This document shows, in pieces, positions 16,593 through 23,121 of a stretch of DNA of 33,489 nucleotides. Made by a program: the position numbers and the translations under genes. Under the pieces are notes generated by a model that was given only the letters and a program-made list of their open reading frames with translations, had not been told where the DNA came from and searched no databases. Source of the stretch: Chloroflexota bacterium (GTDB taxonomy: Bacteria; Chloroflexota; Anaerolineae; J102); the NCBI GenBank assembly GCA_013152585.1, contig JAADGC010000175.1, positions 1-33,489 on the forward strand, written 5' to 3'. Positions within the stretch are counted from its first letter, which is position 1; each line of letters begins with the position of its first letter.

Positions 16593-16734
16593 CTGGAGTC
16601 CGGCGAAAAGCAAATATGTCGTTTGACAAGTCCATTTCTAAGCACAGATGTCACTGGTTTTTGGGCTGAATTCCTTTTGATCCTGTGAAAATCTGTATGA
16701 ATCTGTGTCGAAGATAGAAAACACCCGTGTCCAG
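16593..16734. repeat. Dispersed element copy A with imperfect terminal inverted repeats
   Basis: The left end CTGGAGTCCGGCG (16593-16605) and the right end CACCCGTGTCCAG (16722-16734) are imperfect inverted complements. The interior shares blocks with the copy at 32538-32671: CATTTYTARSCACAGAT and YCYGTGAAAATCYGTA in the same order. It fills the leader region between the GT2 gene and proline dehydrogenase and encodes nothing. Confidence 0.7.
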
Positions 16735-16795
16735 GTACTGAGATAACAACGTCGTTATTCTTTTTCCCCGTTCCGCTGTTTATGAGAGGTTTACC

Positions 16796-17725
16796 ATGCT
16801 CAGACGCACGTTGATTGCGCTATCACGCAGTGAAAAACTGCAACGTATGATCAAAAAATTACCGATAGCGCGCAAAACCGCACGCCGTTTTGTGGCCGGG
16901 GAAACCAGGGCCGAAGCACTGGCGGTAATCAGACAACTGAACCAGCAAGGCATGAACGCCACGGTCGATTATCTGGGCGAACACGTCGCCGACCGGGCGG
17001 AGGCTCGCCTGAATGCCCAGGAATACCAGGTCTTATTGTCGGAGATCGCCCAACACAATCTGCAGAGCGGTATCTCGCTGAAACTGTCGGCTATGGGAGT
17101 ACACATCGATCCCGAGTTCTGCTATGAGAACGTGCGCGAAATCGTGGCGGTCGCCCAAAAAAACGGGCGTTTTGTGCGCATCGATATGGAAGAATCGGGT
17201 CTCGTAGAGAAAACCCTGGCCATTTATCGGCGGCTGCGAACGGAATTTGAGAATGTGGGACTGGTGGTGCAGGCTTATTTGTTCCGTAGCCAAGAGGATG
17301 TCCGGGCGCTGATGGCGGAGGGGATCGCCGATCTGCGCCTGGTGAAGGGCGCTTATGACGAAGCTGCGACCATTGTCTGGCGCGATCGCACCACCATTCG
17401 TAACGAAATGATTGCTCTCAGTCGTACGCTACTTAGCCCCGTGGCGCGGGCCCAAGGCGCCCGCCTGGCTGTTGGTTCGCACGACGATTTTGTGTACAAT
17501 GCCGTGGCCCATTATGCTGCCGCTCAGGACATCTCTCCCGATCATTGGGAGATTCAATTCTTGTACGGTATCCGCCGCGACGAGCAGCAACGATTGGTAC
17601 AGGCCGGGCATCGTATGCGCATCTATGTGCCCTATGGTCACGCCTGGTATCCATACTTCATGCGGCGCCTGGCCGAACGCCCCGCCAACTTACTCTTCTT
17701 CTTACGCGCCCTTATAGGAAAATAA
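16796..17725 (+). CDS. Proline dehydrogenase (monofunctional PRODH)
   Basis: This 309-aa FAD enzyme oxidises L-proline to pyrroline-5-carboxylate and passes electrons to the quinone pool. It has the PutA/PRODH barrel sequence: VDYLGEHV, then ISLKLSAMGV, then RIDMEESG, then VVQAYLFRS, then RLVKGAYDE, then AVGSHDD, then QFLYGIR, and ends with RIYVPYGHAWYPYFMRRLAERPANL, where the paired Arg binds the substrate carboxylate. The length fits the single-domain form of Gram-positive type. A GAGAGG ribosome site precedes the ATG. The P5C dehydrogenase that completes the pathway is not in this window. The next gene starts six bases after the stop. Confidence 0.95.
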   Translation: MLRRTLIALSRSEKLQRMIKKLPIARKTARRFVAGETRAEALAVIRQLNQQGMNATVDYLGEHVADRAEARLNAQEYQVLLSEIAQHNLQSGISLKLSAMGVHIDPEFCYENVREIVAVAQKNGRFVRIDMEESGLVEKTLAIYRRLRTEFENVGLVVQAYLFRSQEDVRALMAEGIADLRLVKGAYDEAATIVWRDRTTIRNEMIALSRTLLSPVARAQGARLAVGSHDDFVYNAVAHYAAAQDISPDHWEIQFLYGIRRDEQQRLVQAGHRMRIYVPYGHAWYPYFMRRLAERPANLLFFLRALIGK

Positions 17726-17731
17726 GCTCTT

Positions 17732-18487
17732 ATGCGATTTCAGGGAAAAACTGCCGTTGTCACCGGATCGGGACGAGGGATTGGCAGCGCCATTGCTATC
17801 GAACTCGGTCGTCAGGGCGCCAACGTCGCCGTCAACTATTTTCGCAACCGCGCCCCGGCCGAAGAGACTGCCATCGCCGTGCAGGAGGCGGGCGGCCAGG
17901 CCATTGTCGTCAAAGCCCATGTGGGTCGCAAAGAGCAGGTGGTGCATCTGGTAGAGAAGGCAGCAGACGCTTTTGGAGGCGTCGATATCTTCATTGCCAA
18001 CGCTGCTTCGGGAGTGCCGCGCCCCTTGCTGGAGCAAGACGATCGGGAATGGGACTGGACCATGAACATCAATGCCCGTTCCTTGTTTCATGGCGTCAGA
18101 GCAGCCGCCCCAGGGATGAAGGCAAAGGGATGGGGGCGTATCATCGGCATCACCTCCATGGGCGCACGCCGGACCTTGCCCAATTATGGCATCGTGGGTG
18201 TGAGCAAAGCCGCCATCGAGACGCTCATCCGCTATTATGCAGTGGAGTTGGCGCCATACGGCATCACAGCCAACGCCATTTCCCCCGGCACCGTGCTCAC
18301 CGACGCCCTGCAGCACTTTCCCGCCTGGGAGCGTATGATTGCCGCTGCTCGTGCCCGCACGCCCACCGGCTCCTTTGTGACACCGCAGGAAATCGCTGAT
18401 CTCGTCAGCTTTTTGTGCAGCGACATGGCCAAAAGTATCGTCGGCCAGACCATCATCGTGGATGGTGGTTACGAAATCGTTCCCTAA
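17732..18487 (+). CDS. FabL-like enoyl-[acyl-carrier-protein] reductase (SDR fold)
   Basis: This 251-aa short-chain dehydrogenase/reductase has a cofactor loop TGSGRGIG (11-18) and NAASG (90-94). The catalytic pair is Tyr152 and Lys159 in NYGIVGVSK, spaced Y-x6-K. That spacing marks enoyl-ACP reductases (FabI/FabL) rather than ordinary SDRs, which have Y-x3-K. The stretch EWDWTMNINARSLF and the ending GQTIIVDGG also match Bacillus FabL. The likely role is the last reduction step of fatty acid elongation with NADPH. It is tightly linked to proline dehydrogenase (six-base gap), an unexpected neighbour. An unrelated SDR substrate cannot be excluded. Confidence 0.85.
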   Translation: MRFQGKTAVVTGSGRGIGSAIAIELGRQGANVAVNYFRNRAPAEETAIAVQEAGGQAIVVKAHVGRKEQVVHLVEKAADAFGGVDIFIANAASGVPRPLLEQDDREWDWTMNINARSLFHGVRAAAPGMKAKGWGRIIGITSMGARRTLPNYGIVGVSKAAIETLIRYYAVELAPYGITANAISPGTVLTDALQHFPAWERMIAAARARTPTGSFVTPQEIADLVSFLCSDMAKSIVGQTIIVDGGYEIVP

Positions 18488-18515
18488 CCACACATTTTAT
18501 TCTGAGAAAATCGCC

Positions 18516-18977
18516 ATGACCCCGCATGATAAACTTCGCCAGCGTCTGATCGCCAGCCACGAAGCGGTGCTGAAAATTGTAAACGGCTGGGATGAAAATA
18601 CCGCCGCCCAACCCAGCACAAACCCCCACTGGCGCAATCAGGATGTTCTCGCCCATCTGGCCGCGGCCGAGATCGGCCACTGCCAGGTGATCCGCCGCCT
18701 GCTTGCCGATGATTCGCTGGCCATGACGGGTTTTGATCTCGATACATTCAACGACGAACAGGTTGCCCTGCGCGTCCAACGGAGTCTGGCCGAGATTCTG
18801 ACCGAGTACCGGCAGAATCGCAGCGCCACCCTGGCCCTGCTGGATACCGTGATCGATGATGATTGGGAGAAAGGAGGCCGGCATCCCGGCGGGTTTGATA
18901 CCACGGTGACAGGCGTCTTTCGCGTAATCATCATTCATGAAAAGCGCCACCTCAAGGAATTCAGCCCCTCCGCCTGA
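18516..18977 (+). CDS. DinB-fold protein
   Basis: This 153-aa protein looks like the DinB/YfiT four-helix bundle. The N-terminal helix LRQRLIASHEAVLKIVNGW is followed by HWRNQDVLAHLAAAEIGH, with a metal-type His47, and the end carries a second His pair in IIIHEKRHLKE. Together these fit the three-His metal site of the superfamily, which includes thiol transferases and detoxification enzymes. The exact reaction is unknown. The frame is open to 18462, but the ATG at 18516 avoids overlap with the reductase gene. It follows that gene by 28 bases and ends 27 bases before a terminator, so it closes this operon. Confidence 0.8.
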   Translation: MTPHDKLRQRLIASHEAVLKIVNGWDENTAAQPSTNPHWRNQDVLAHLAAAEIGHCQVIRRLLADDSLAMTGFDLDTFNDEQVALRVQRSLAEILTEYRQNRSATLALLDTVIDDDWEKGGRHPGGFDTTVTGVFRVIIIHEKRHLKEFSPSA

Positions 18978-19004
18978 CCCCATTCCCTATTCCATCCCCC
19001 AACA

Positions 19005-19036
19005 AAAAGGACAGCCTTGTGTGGCTGTCCTTTTCT
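19005..19036 (+). terminator. Intrinsic terminator of the proline dehydrogenase/FabL/DinB operon
   Basis: AAAAGGACAGCC (19005-19016) pairs perfectly with GGCTGTCCTTTT (19023-19034) around a six-base loop. The flanking A and T runs make it usable from both strands, but no minus-strand gene ends just right of it. Confidence 0.9.
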
Positions 19037-19208
19037 GTGTCTGAGGCACATTATCTGGCTTTCAAAAACGCGTCCCCCAACGGTTTTTTACTGCCTATAA
19101 TGTGCTTTTGACTTGTCCGGCAATCGAGAGGGGCTCGCTTGCCGAAATAAAAACAATGAGGGCCAGGATGTGCCAAAGCAAGGCAGGTTCCCCCTTCCCA
19201 CCCAAGCA

Positions 19209-19282
19209 TTGCAGCATCCTGGCTGCAATTAAAGACGCCCGCCATTCGGGAACGATACGGGCGCGCGTAAAGTTTAATTGCA
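19209..19282. repeat. Two adjacent inverted repeats beyond the membrane protein gene
   Basis: TTGCAGC (19209-19215) pairs with GCTGCAA (19222-19228). Sharing bases with it, TGCAATTAAA (19224-19233) pairs perfectly with TTTAATTGCA (19273-19282) and encloses CGCCCG (19236-19241) and CGGGCG (19258-19263). The two stems are mutually exclusive at 19224-19228. No T-run follows on either strand. A perfect TATAAT (19096-19101, plus strand, no -35) lies upstream. A small RNA, a mobile palindrome or a processing signal are all possible. Confidence 0.5.
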
Positions 19283-19284
19283 AA

Positions 19285-20088
19285 TCAAAGAATTGCCACA
19301 ATCACCAGCACCATCCCCCCGGCCAGCACCAGGTATTCCAGCCCGCGCCGCAAATGGTACCGCCCGTGCAGCTCCAATTGCGTCCAGCTTACCAGCAGAT
19401 AAAACACCACCAGCATGACCAACCCCACACGCACAGCCGAAAAAGCGGCATAATTGAGCAACCACGTGGCCTGCGCCATCAGAAAAGCAATGACGCTTGC
19501 ATAAAGATGAGCGACGCGTATGGACGCAGTGGTTTCGCGCAGCAAATCCAGCGCCACCAGCATCGTGATGCTGCCAACCAGGGGCGCCGAAACCAGCGAA
19601 CGTGTCCGACCCTGATAAATGCTAATCAAAGCCACGGCGACCAGCACAAAGGCCACCGCATTCAGCACCAGCCGCCAGCGCCGGTAGTCGGACGCATCGA
19701 CATCGAGCACATGATATTCGGCCCACAAAACAGTGATCAAAATCACGGCCGTCACACCCAGGCCCAGCAGCCACAAGCCCTTATTCGTAAGCTGTGCCAA
19801 CGTCAGCGTGGCTGTCATCACCGTGGCTCCCGGCAGGCCCCAATATCGGTAGGTATGCCGCAGCAGGTCCTTGCGCGGATGCGTCTGTAATGCCGCCTCA
19901 AACCCGGCACAGACGACTGTGACGGCCACCAGTCCCACCAGGCCGGCACTGCTGATGGCAAACCGTACGGGCGAACCCAGTACGTTGATCACAAACGCCC
20001 GATCGGGCAAAGTAAGGACGGCGCCCAGTACCAATACCAGCAGCGCCGCCCACACAGTAACACTCAAATGACTTCGATAATCTAACAT
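19285..20088 (-). CDS. Polytopic membrane protein, possibly DUF5656 family
   Basis: This 267-aa integral membrane protein has about seven or eight hydrophobic helices: about 9-27, 36-60, 83-100, 103-120, 137-155, 165-183, 190-215 and 245-265. No enzymatic motif is visible. The overall build recalls the DUF5656 membrane proteins found mostly in Chloroflexota, a resemblance I hold with moderate confidence. The frame is open for 24 more codons upstream, but the ATG at 20088 (MLDYRSHLSVTVW) starts directly before the first helix and the extra residues look random. It is a single-gene unit, convergent with the DinB operon and divergent from ftcD. Confidence 0.75.
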   Translation of the reverse strand: MLDYRSHLSVTVWAALLVLVLGAVLTLPDRAFVINVLGSPVRFAISSAGLVGLVAVTVVCAGFEAALQTHPRKDLLRHTYRYWGLPGATVMTATLTLAQLTNKGLWLLGLGVTAVILITVLWAEYHVLDVDASDYRRWRLVLNAVAFVLVAVALISIYQGRTRSLVSAPLVGSITMLVALDLLRETTASIRVAHLYASVIAFLMAQATWLLNYAAFSAVRVGLVMLVVFYLLVSWTQLELHGRYHLRRGLEYLVLAGGMVLVIVAIL

Positions 20089-20311
20089 CGGGAAAACTCG
20101 ACCTCCGGTCGTAAACACGTCATGCTGGGCACGAAAGACGCACACGAGCCAACCGTTCACGCCTGGGGCATTTTAAGGGGCAAGGGTGTTGCCTGTCAAT
20201 TCGCGCCGGTAAACGGGTGTGCACCAATGAGTCTAACCGCCAACCTCTTTCCCGCCGCCGCCCATGCAAGTCATTAACGCACATCACATGAACCACCACC
20301 AGCGAAGCCTG

Positions 20312-20402
20312 CCCTGAGAGCGGCCGAAGGGCATCTCGCCGTCACATGTACCATCAGACCCTTCGCTTCACTCAGGGTGACAGAGCTTCACTCAGGGTGA
20401 CA
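20312..20402. repeat. Inverted and tandem copies of a CTCAGGGTGACA-type repeat
   Basis: GCTTCACTCAGGGTGACA occurs twice in tandem (20365-20382 and 20385-20402, period 20). To the left, CCCTGAGAGCGGCCGAAGGG (20312-20331) is an imperfect inverted copy of CCCTTCGCTTCACTCAGGG (20359-20377). This unit type is common as an intergenic repeat in many bacteria. Confidence 0.75.
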
Positions 20403-20506
20403 TTGCCCCCAAGGTGCCGCTCCTCCTCCATGAGTGACAGAGAAAGCGGGATGTGCTCACCATGACTGACACGACAGCCCACTTACCCATTCACCAACCG
20501 CCCGAT

Positions 20507-20535
20507 TTGGCGCTGTTGCCGACGCTGGGTACAAT
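20507..20535 (+). promoter_or_regulatory. Sigma70-type promoter of the ftcD operon
   Basis: TTGGCG (20507-20512) and TACAAT (20530-20535) have a 17-base spacer. The predicted leader to ftcD is about 155 bases. Confidence 0.6.
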
Positions 20536-20696
20536 GAACTCATAACAGCAGAACCCTGCCCCACAGCCCTCATTAGGCCGCCAATGCCGGGAAATCCTCG
20601 GCATTGCTGCGCCTGGGCAGCAACGTGTGCCTTCCGTAAGACAGGGCTATCATCTGCAACATCTCTCTCTCACGTTACCCCACCATCGAGGCACTT

Positions 20697-21587
20697 ATGT
20701 CCGCAATCATCGAATCAGTACCCAATTTTTCCGAAGGCCGTCGCCAGGACGTCATCGATACGATTCTCGCTGCCTACAGCAGCGTCGAAGGCGCCCGCAT
20801 AATCGATCACTCTTCCGATCCCGATCATAATCGTAGCGTGGTAACATTGGTCGGCGCCCCCGCGGCCGTGACCGAAGCCCTGTTCCGCGGCATTGCCAAA
20901 GCCGCCGAACTGATCGACATGAACCAACAGCGGGGCGAGCATCCCCGCATTGGCGCTACCGATGTGGTGCCGCTGGTGCCCATCCGTGAAATGAGCATGG
21001 AGGAATGTGTGGCACTGGCTCGAGCCCTGGCGCAGCGGGTCAGCGCCGAACTGCATATCCCCACCTACCTCTATTACAAAGCCGCCGCCCGGCCCGACCG
21101 CGAGGTACTGGCCCACATTCGTAAGGGCGAGTACGAAGGCCTGAAAGCAGCGTTGGCGGCCGGGGAAGAGGAGCGTCGGCCCGACTTTGGCCCGGCGCAA
21201 CTGGGCGCGGCCGGGGCCACAGTGATCGGCGCCCGCCCGCCCCTCATCGCTTACAACCTCTATCTCACGACCTCCGACGTCGCAATCGCCAAAAAGATCG
21301 CCAAAGCTATCCGTCATTCATCGGGCGGCATGCGCTATTTGCAGGCAATGGGTTTGTTGGTAGAGGGGCAAGCGCAGGTCTCGATGAATTTTCTGGATTA
21401 CACCCGCACGCCTCTGCATCGCGTCACCGAGATGGTGCGCCGCGAAGCCAGCCGCTACGGAGTTGGCATCCACAATGCCGAACTGATTGGTCTCATCCCC
21501 GAGCAAGCGCTGCTTGATGCCGCCCAGTGGTATTTGCAGCTCGATAACCTCACGCCGGCCGGCATTCTGGAGTGGCACCTACCATAA
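20697..21587 (+). CDS. ftcD: Glutamate formimidoyltransferase
   Basis: This 296-aa enzyme transfers the formimino group between formiminoglutamate and tetrahydrofolate in histidine breakdown. It covers only the transferase half of the bifunctional animal FTCD, which is normal for bacteria. The start IIESVPNFSEGRR, the GEHPRIGATDVVPLVP loop with the catalytic His82 (same number as the mammalian enzyme) and NLYLTTSDV are family hallmarks. The cyclodeaminase is not adjacent. It is followed by the NYN nuclease gene after 40 bases, so an operon is likely although the functions differ. Confidence 0.95.
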   Translation: MSAIIESVPNFSEGRRQDVIDTILAAYSSVEGARIIDHSSDPDHNRSVVTLVGAPAAVTEALFRGIAKAAELIDMNQQRGEHPRIGATDVVPLVPIREMSMEECVALARALAQRVSAELHIPTYLYYKAAARPDREVLAHIRKGEYEGLKAALAAGEEERRPDFGPAQLGAAGATVIGARPPLIAYNLYLTTSDVAIAKKIAKAIRHSSGGMRYLQAMGLLVEGQAQVSMNFLDYTRTPLHRVTEMVRREASRYGVGIHNAELIGLIPEQALLDAAQWYLQLDNLTPAGILEWHLP

Positions 21588-21627
21588 CACGCTGCCCGCG
21601 TCACGGTTCCGTGTTCCTCTCTCGCTT

Positions 21628-22125
21628 ATGATCCTTATCGATGGCCATAATCTGATTGGCAGCGGCCTTGTGCCGGGCATCCGTCTGCACCAGGAAGACG
21701 ACGAATGGCGCCTGGTGCAGTGGTTGCGCGCCCGCCAGCCCCGTCTGCACCAACAGATCGTGGTCGTGTTTGATGGCGGCATTCCGGGAGGGGTGTCGCG
21801 GAGCCTTTCGGGCGGGGGCGTGCTGGTCGTTTTCGCAGCCGCGTATCGCACAAAGGCCGACAAAGTCATTCTGGACAGAGTGCGCTCGGAAATGCTGCGG
21901 CGGGATGTGGTGGTCGTTAGCAATGATATCGTCTTACGCCAGGCGGTGCTGAATTTGCAGGCGCAGGTTTTGAGCCTGGCCGAATTCATGGAACGAAGCT
22001 CCCGTCCACAAAAACACCGCCGCTCTGCTCCCCGTCGCCAGCAGGCCGAACCGCGCCTTCCGTGGCAGGAGGTGGAAGAATGGCTGAACCTGTTTCACCA
22101 GGGCGGAGATGACGATGCAAATTGA
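21628..22125 (+). CDS. YacP-like NYN domain ribonuclease
   Basis: This 165-aa protein has the NYN (PIN-like) fold of Bacillus YacP/Rae1. The first strand is MILIDGHNLIG with the metal-binding Asp5. VVVFDGGIPGG follows, then AAYRTKADKVILDRV with the second acidic position, and VVVSNDIVLRQAV with the third. Residues about 120-145 form a basic Arg/Gln/Pro-rich stretch likely to touch RNA. YacP proteins cleave mRNA on ribosomes. The frame runs open upstream into ftcD, but the ATG at 21628 begins exactly at the first strand. It lies between ftcD and the SH3 lipoprotein gene. Confidence 0.88.
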   Translation: MILIDGHNLIGSGLVPGIRLHQEDDEWRLVQWLRARQPRLHQQIVVVFDGGIPGGVSRSLSGGGVLVVFAAAYRTKADKVILDRVRSEMLRRDVVVVSNDIVLRQAVLNLQAQVLSLAEFMERSSRPQKHRRSAPRRQQAEPRLPWQEVEEWLNLFHQGGDDDAN

Positions 22126-22157
22126 GCGCCAGACATGAAAGACTATCCTCTGACGCC

Positions 22158-22949
22158 ATGAAGCAGCCGAATCTGACAGCCGCATCTGGCTGCACGCCCC
22201 GCACTGCTGGTCACAAACGCCCCTGGCAGCCCTTTGTGGGCCTGTTGATTTTATGGCTGTTTTCGTTAGCCTGTGGCAGTTTTGCCCCGCGGCCACAACC
22301 GCTTGCGAAATTCAGCCCCACCCCTTTGGCCACGTCTCTGCCAACCCCCTCTCCCCCGCGGCCTCCCACCCCCACCGGCGTGATTAGCTCCGCCGCAACA
22401 CCCGACGCCCCCGCGGTTGACCCCACCCCGACGGTTGTGACGAATCTCCGCCTGGGCTCTGCGGCCCGCGTCGTCGCCCGCACAGGCCTCAACATCCGCG
22501 GGGCGCCATCCACCCAGGCCGAGCGGGCGGGTCGTTTCGCCCCCGGCGCTGTGGTCAAGGTGGTGGATGGACCTGTGTTGGCCGATGGCTACGTGTGGTG
22601 GCAGGTGGATGATGGCTATGGCCTCGGCGGCTGGGTGGCCGCCGGAGACGCCGAGGAAGTGTGGCTCGATGGCGAAGTGGGCGAACCGCGGCCAGTGAAC
22701 CGTTCGCTGCGCCTGGGCGATGTCGTCACCGTCTCGGTGTCGCCGAGACGCGTGCTCACGATTCGTTTCGAGCCCGGCAAAGACGGAGTGATCAACCGCC
22801 GTATTCGCCCCGGCATCCTGCTGGATGTGATTCAGGGACCCGTGATCCTGGATGGCCTGCGCTGGTGGCGCCTGCGCCATGCCAATGGCTGGCAGGGCTG
22901 GGCCGCTGAAGGCGACCGGGACTCCCGCTGGCTGACCCCCATGGAATAG
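22158..22949 (+). CDS. Lipoprotein with two SH3-like domains
   Basis: This 263-aa protein has a lipoprotein signal: basic N-terminus, hydrophobic run at about 26-38 and Cys39 in FSLACG. A Pro/Thr-rich linker (about 43-85) leads to a first bacterial SH3 domain (about 90-155), recognisable by RTGLNIRGAPSTQAERAGRF and WWQVDDGYGLGGWVAAG. A second, diverged copy (about 175-258) ends WWRLRHANGWQGWAAEGD. Such proteins bind cell wall or other envelope glycans outside the membrane. A TTG at 22122 that overlaps the previous stop would add 12 residues; the ATG is preferred. Confidence 0.85.
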   Translation: MKQPNLTAASGCTPRTAGHKRPWQPFVGLLILWLFSLACGSFAPRPQPLAKFSPTPLATSLPTPSPPRPPTPTGVISSAATPDAPAVDPTPTVVTNLRLGSAARVVARTGLNIRGAPSTQAERAGRFAPGAVVKVVDGPVLADGYVWWQVDDGYGLGGWVAAGDAEEVWLDGEVGEPRPVNRSLRLGDVVTVSVSPRRVLTIRFEPGKDGVINRRIRPGILLDVIQGPVILDGLRWWRLRHANGWQGWAAEGDRDSRWLTPME

Positions 22950-23044
22950 CAGAACTGCAAGTGATTTCGGTTCCACCGCATCTCTGGGGTGCCACTGTGA
23001 CCCCCACAAAATCCAAAAGAGCCGTGGTTCCTGAGGGAAGCCGG

Positions 23045-23094
23045 GAAAAAAACAACAGCAAAAGGCCTCAGCGGTTGCCATGACCGCCGAGGCC
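23045..23094 (-). terminator. Intrinsic terminator of the formate dehydrogenase operon
   Basis: Read on the minus strand, GGCCTCGGCGGT (23094-23083) pairs with ACCGCTGAGGCC (23075-23064) with one G-U, around a seven-base loop. A broken U-tract follows (TTTT, then GCTGTTG, then seven T). It lies 27 bases after the fdhA stop. The stem could also serve the plus-strand SH3 gene. Confidence 0.88.
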
Positions 23095-23121
23095 TTGTTT
23101 GGGTTCAGACCAAAGGGAGAG

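Larger units (their letters stand above)
20161..20696. other. 536-base intergenic region with repeats and the ftcD promoter
   Basis: No gene is convincing here. It contains the CTCAGGGTGACA repeat block (20312-20402), the ftcD promoter (20507-20535), and a small leader hairpin with AATGCCG and CGGCATT arms near 20583-20606. The remainder shows nothing I can name. Confidence 0.7.

Noticed and set aside
19051-19245. 64-codon minus-strand ORF between the DinB operon and the membrane gene
   Set aside because: It overlaps the inverted repeats, has no ribosome site and no recognisable features.
19102-19890. 262-codon plus-strand ORF near 19.1-19.9 kb
   Set aside because: It runs antisense to a clear polytopic membrane protein and is Gln/His-rich, as expected of the complement of hydrophobic codons.
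20365-20402. Possible CRISPR array
   Set aside because: Only two 18-base copies with a two-base gap; no spacers of usual length and no cas genes.
22266-23081. 271-codon minus-strand ORF
   Set aside because: It is antisense to the SH3 lipoprotein and spans the formate dehydrogenase terminator; no motif.
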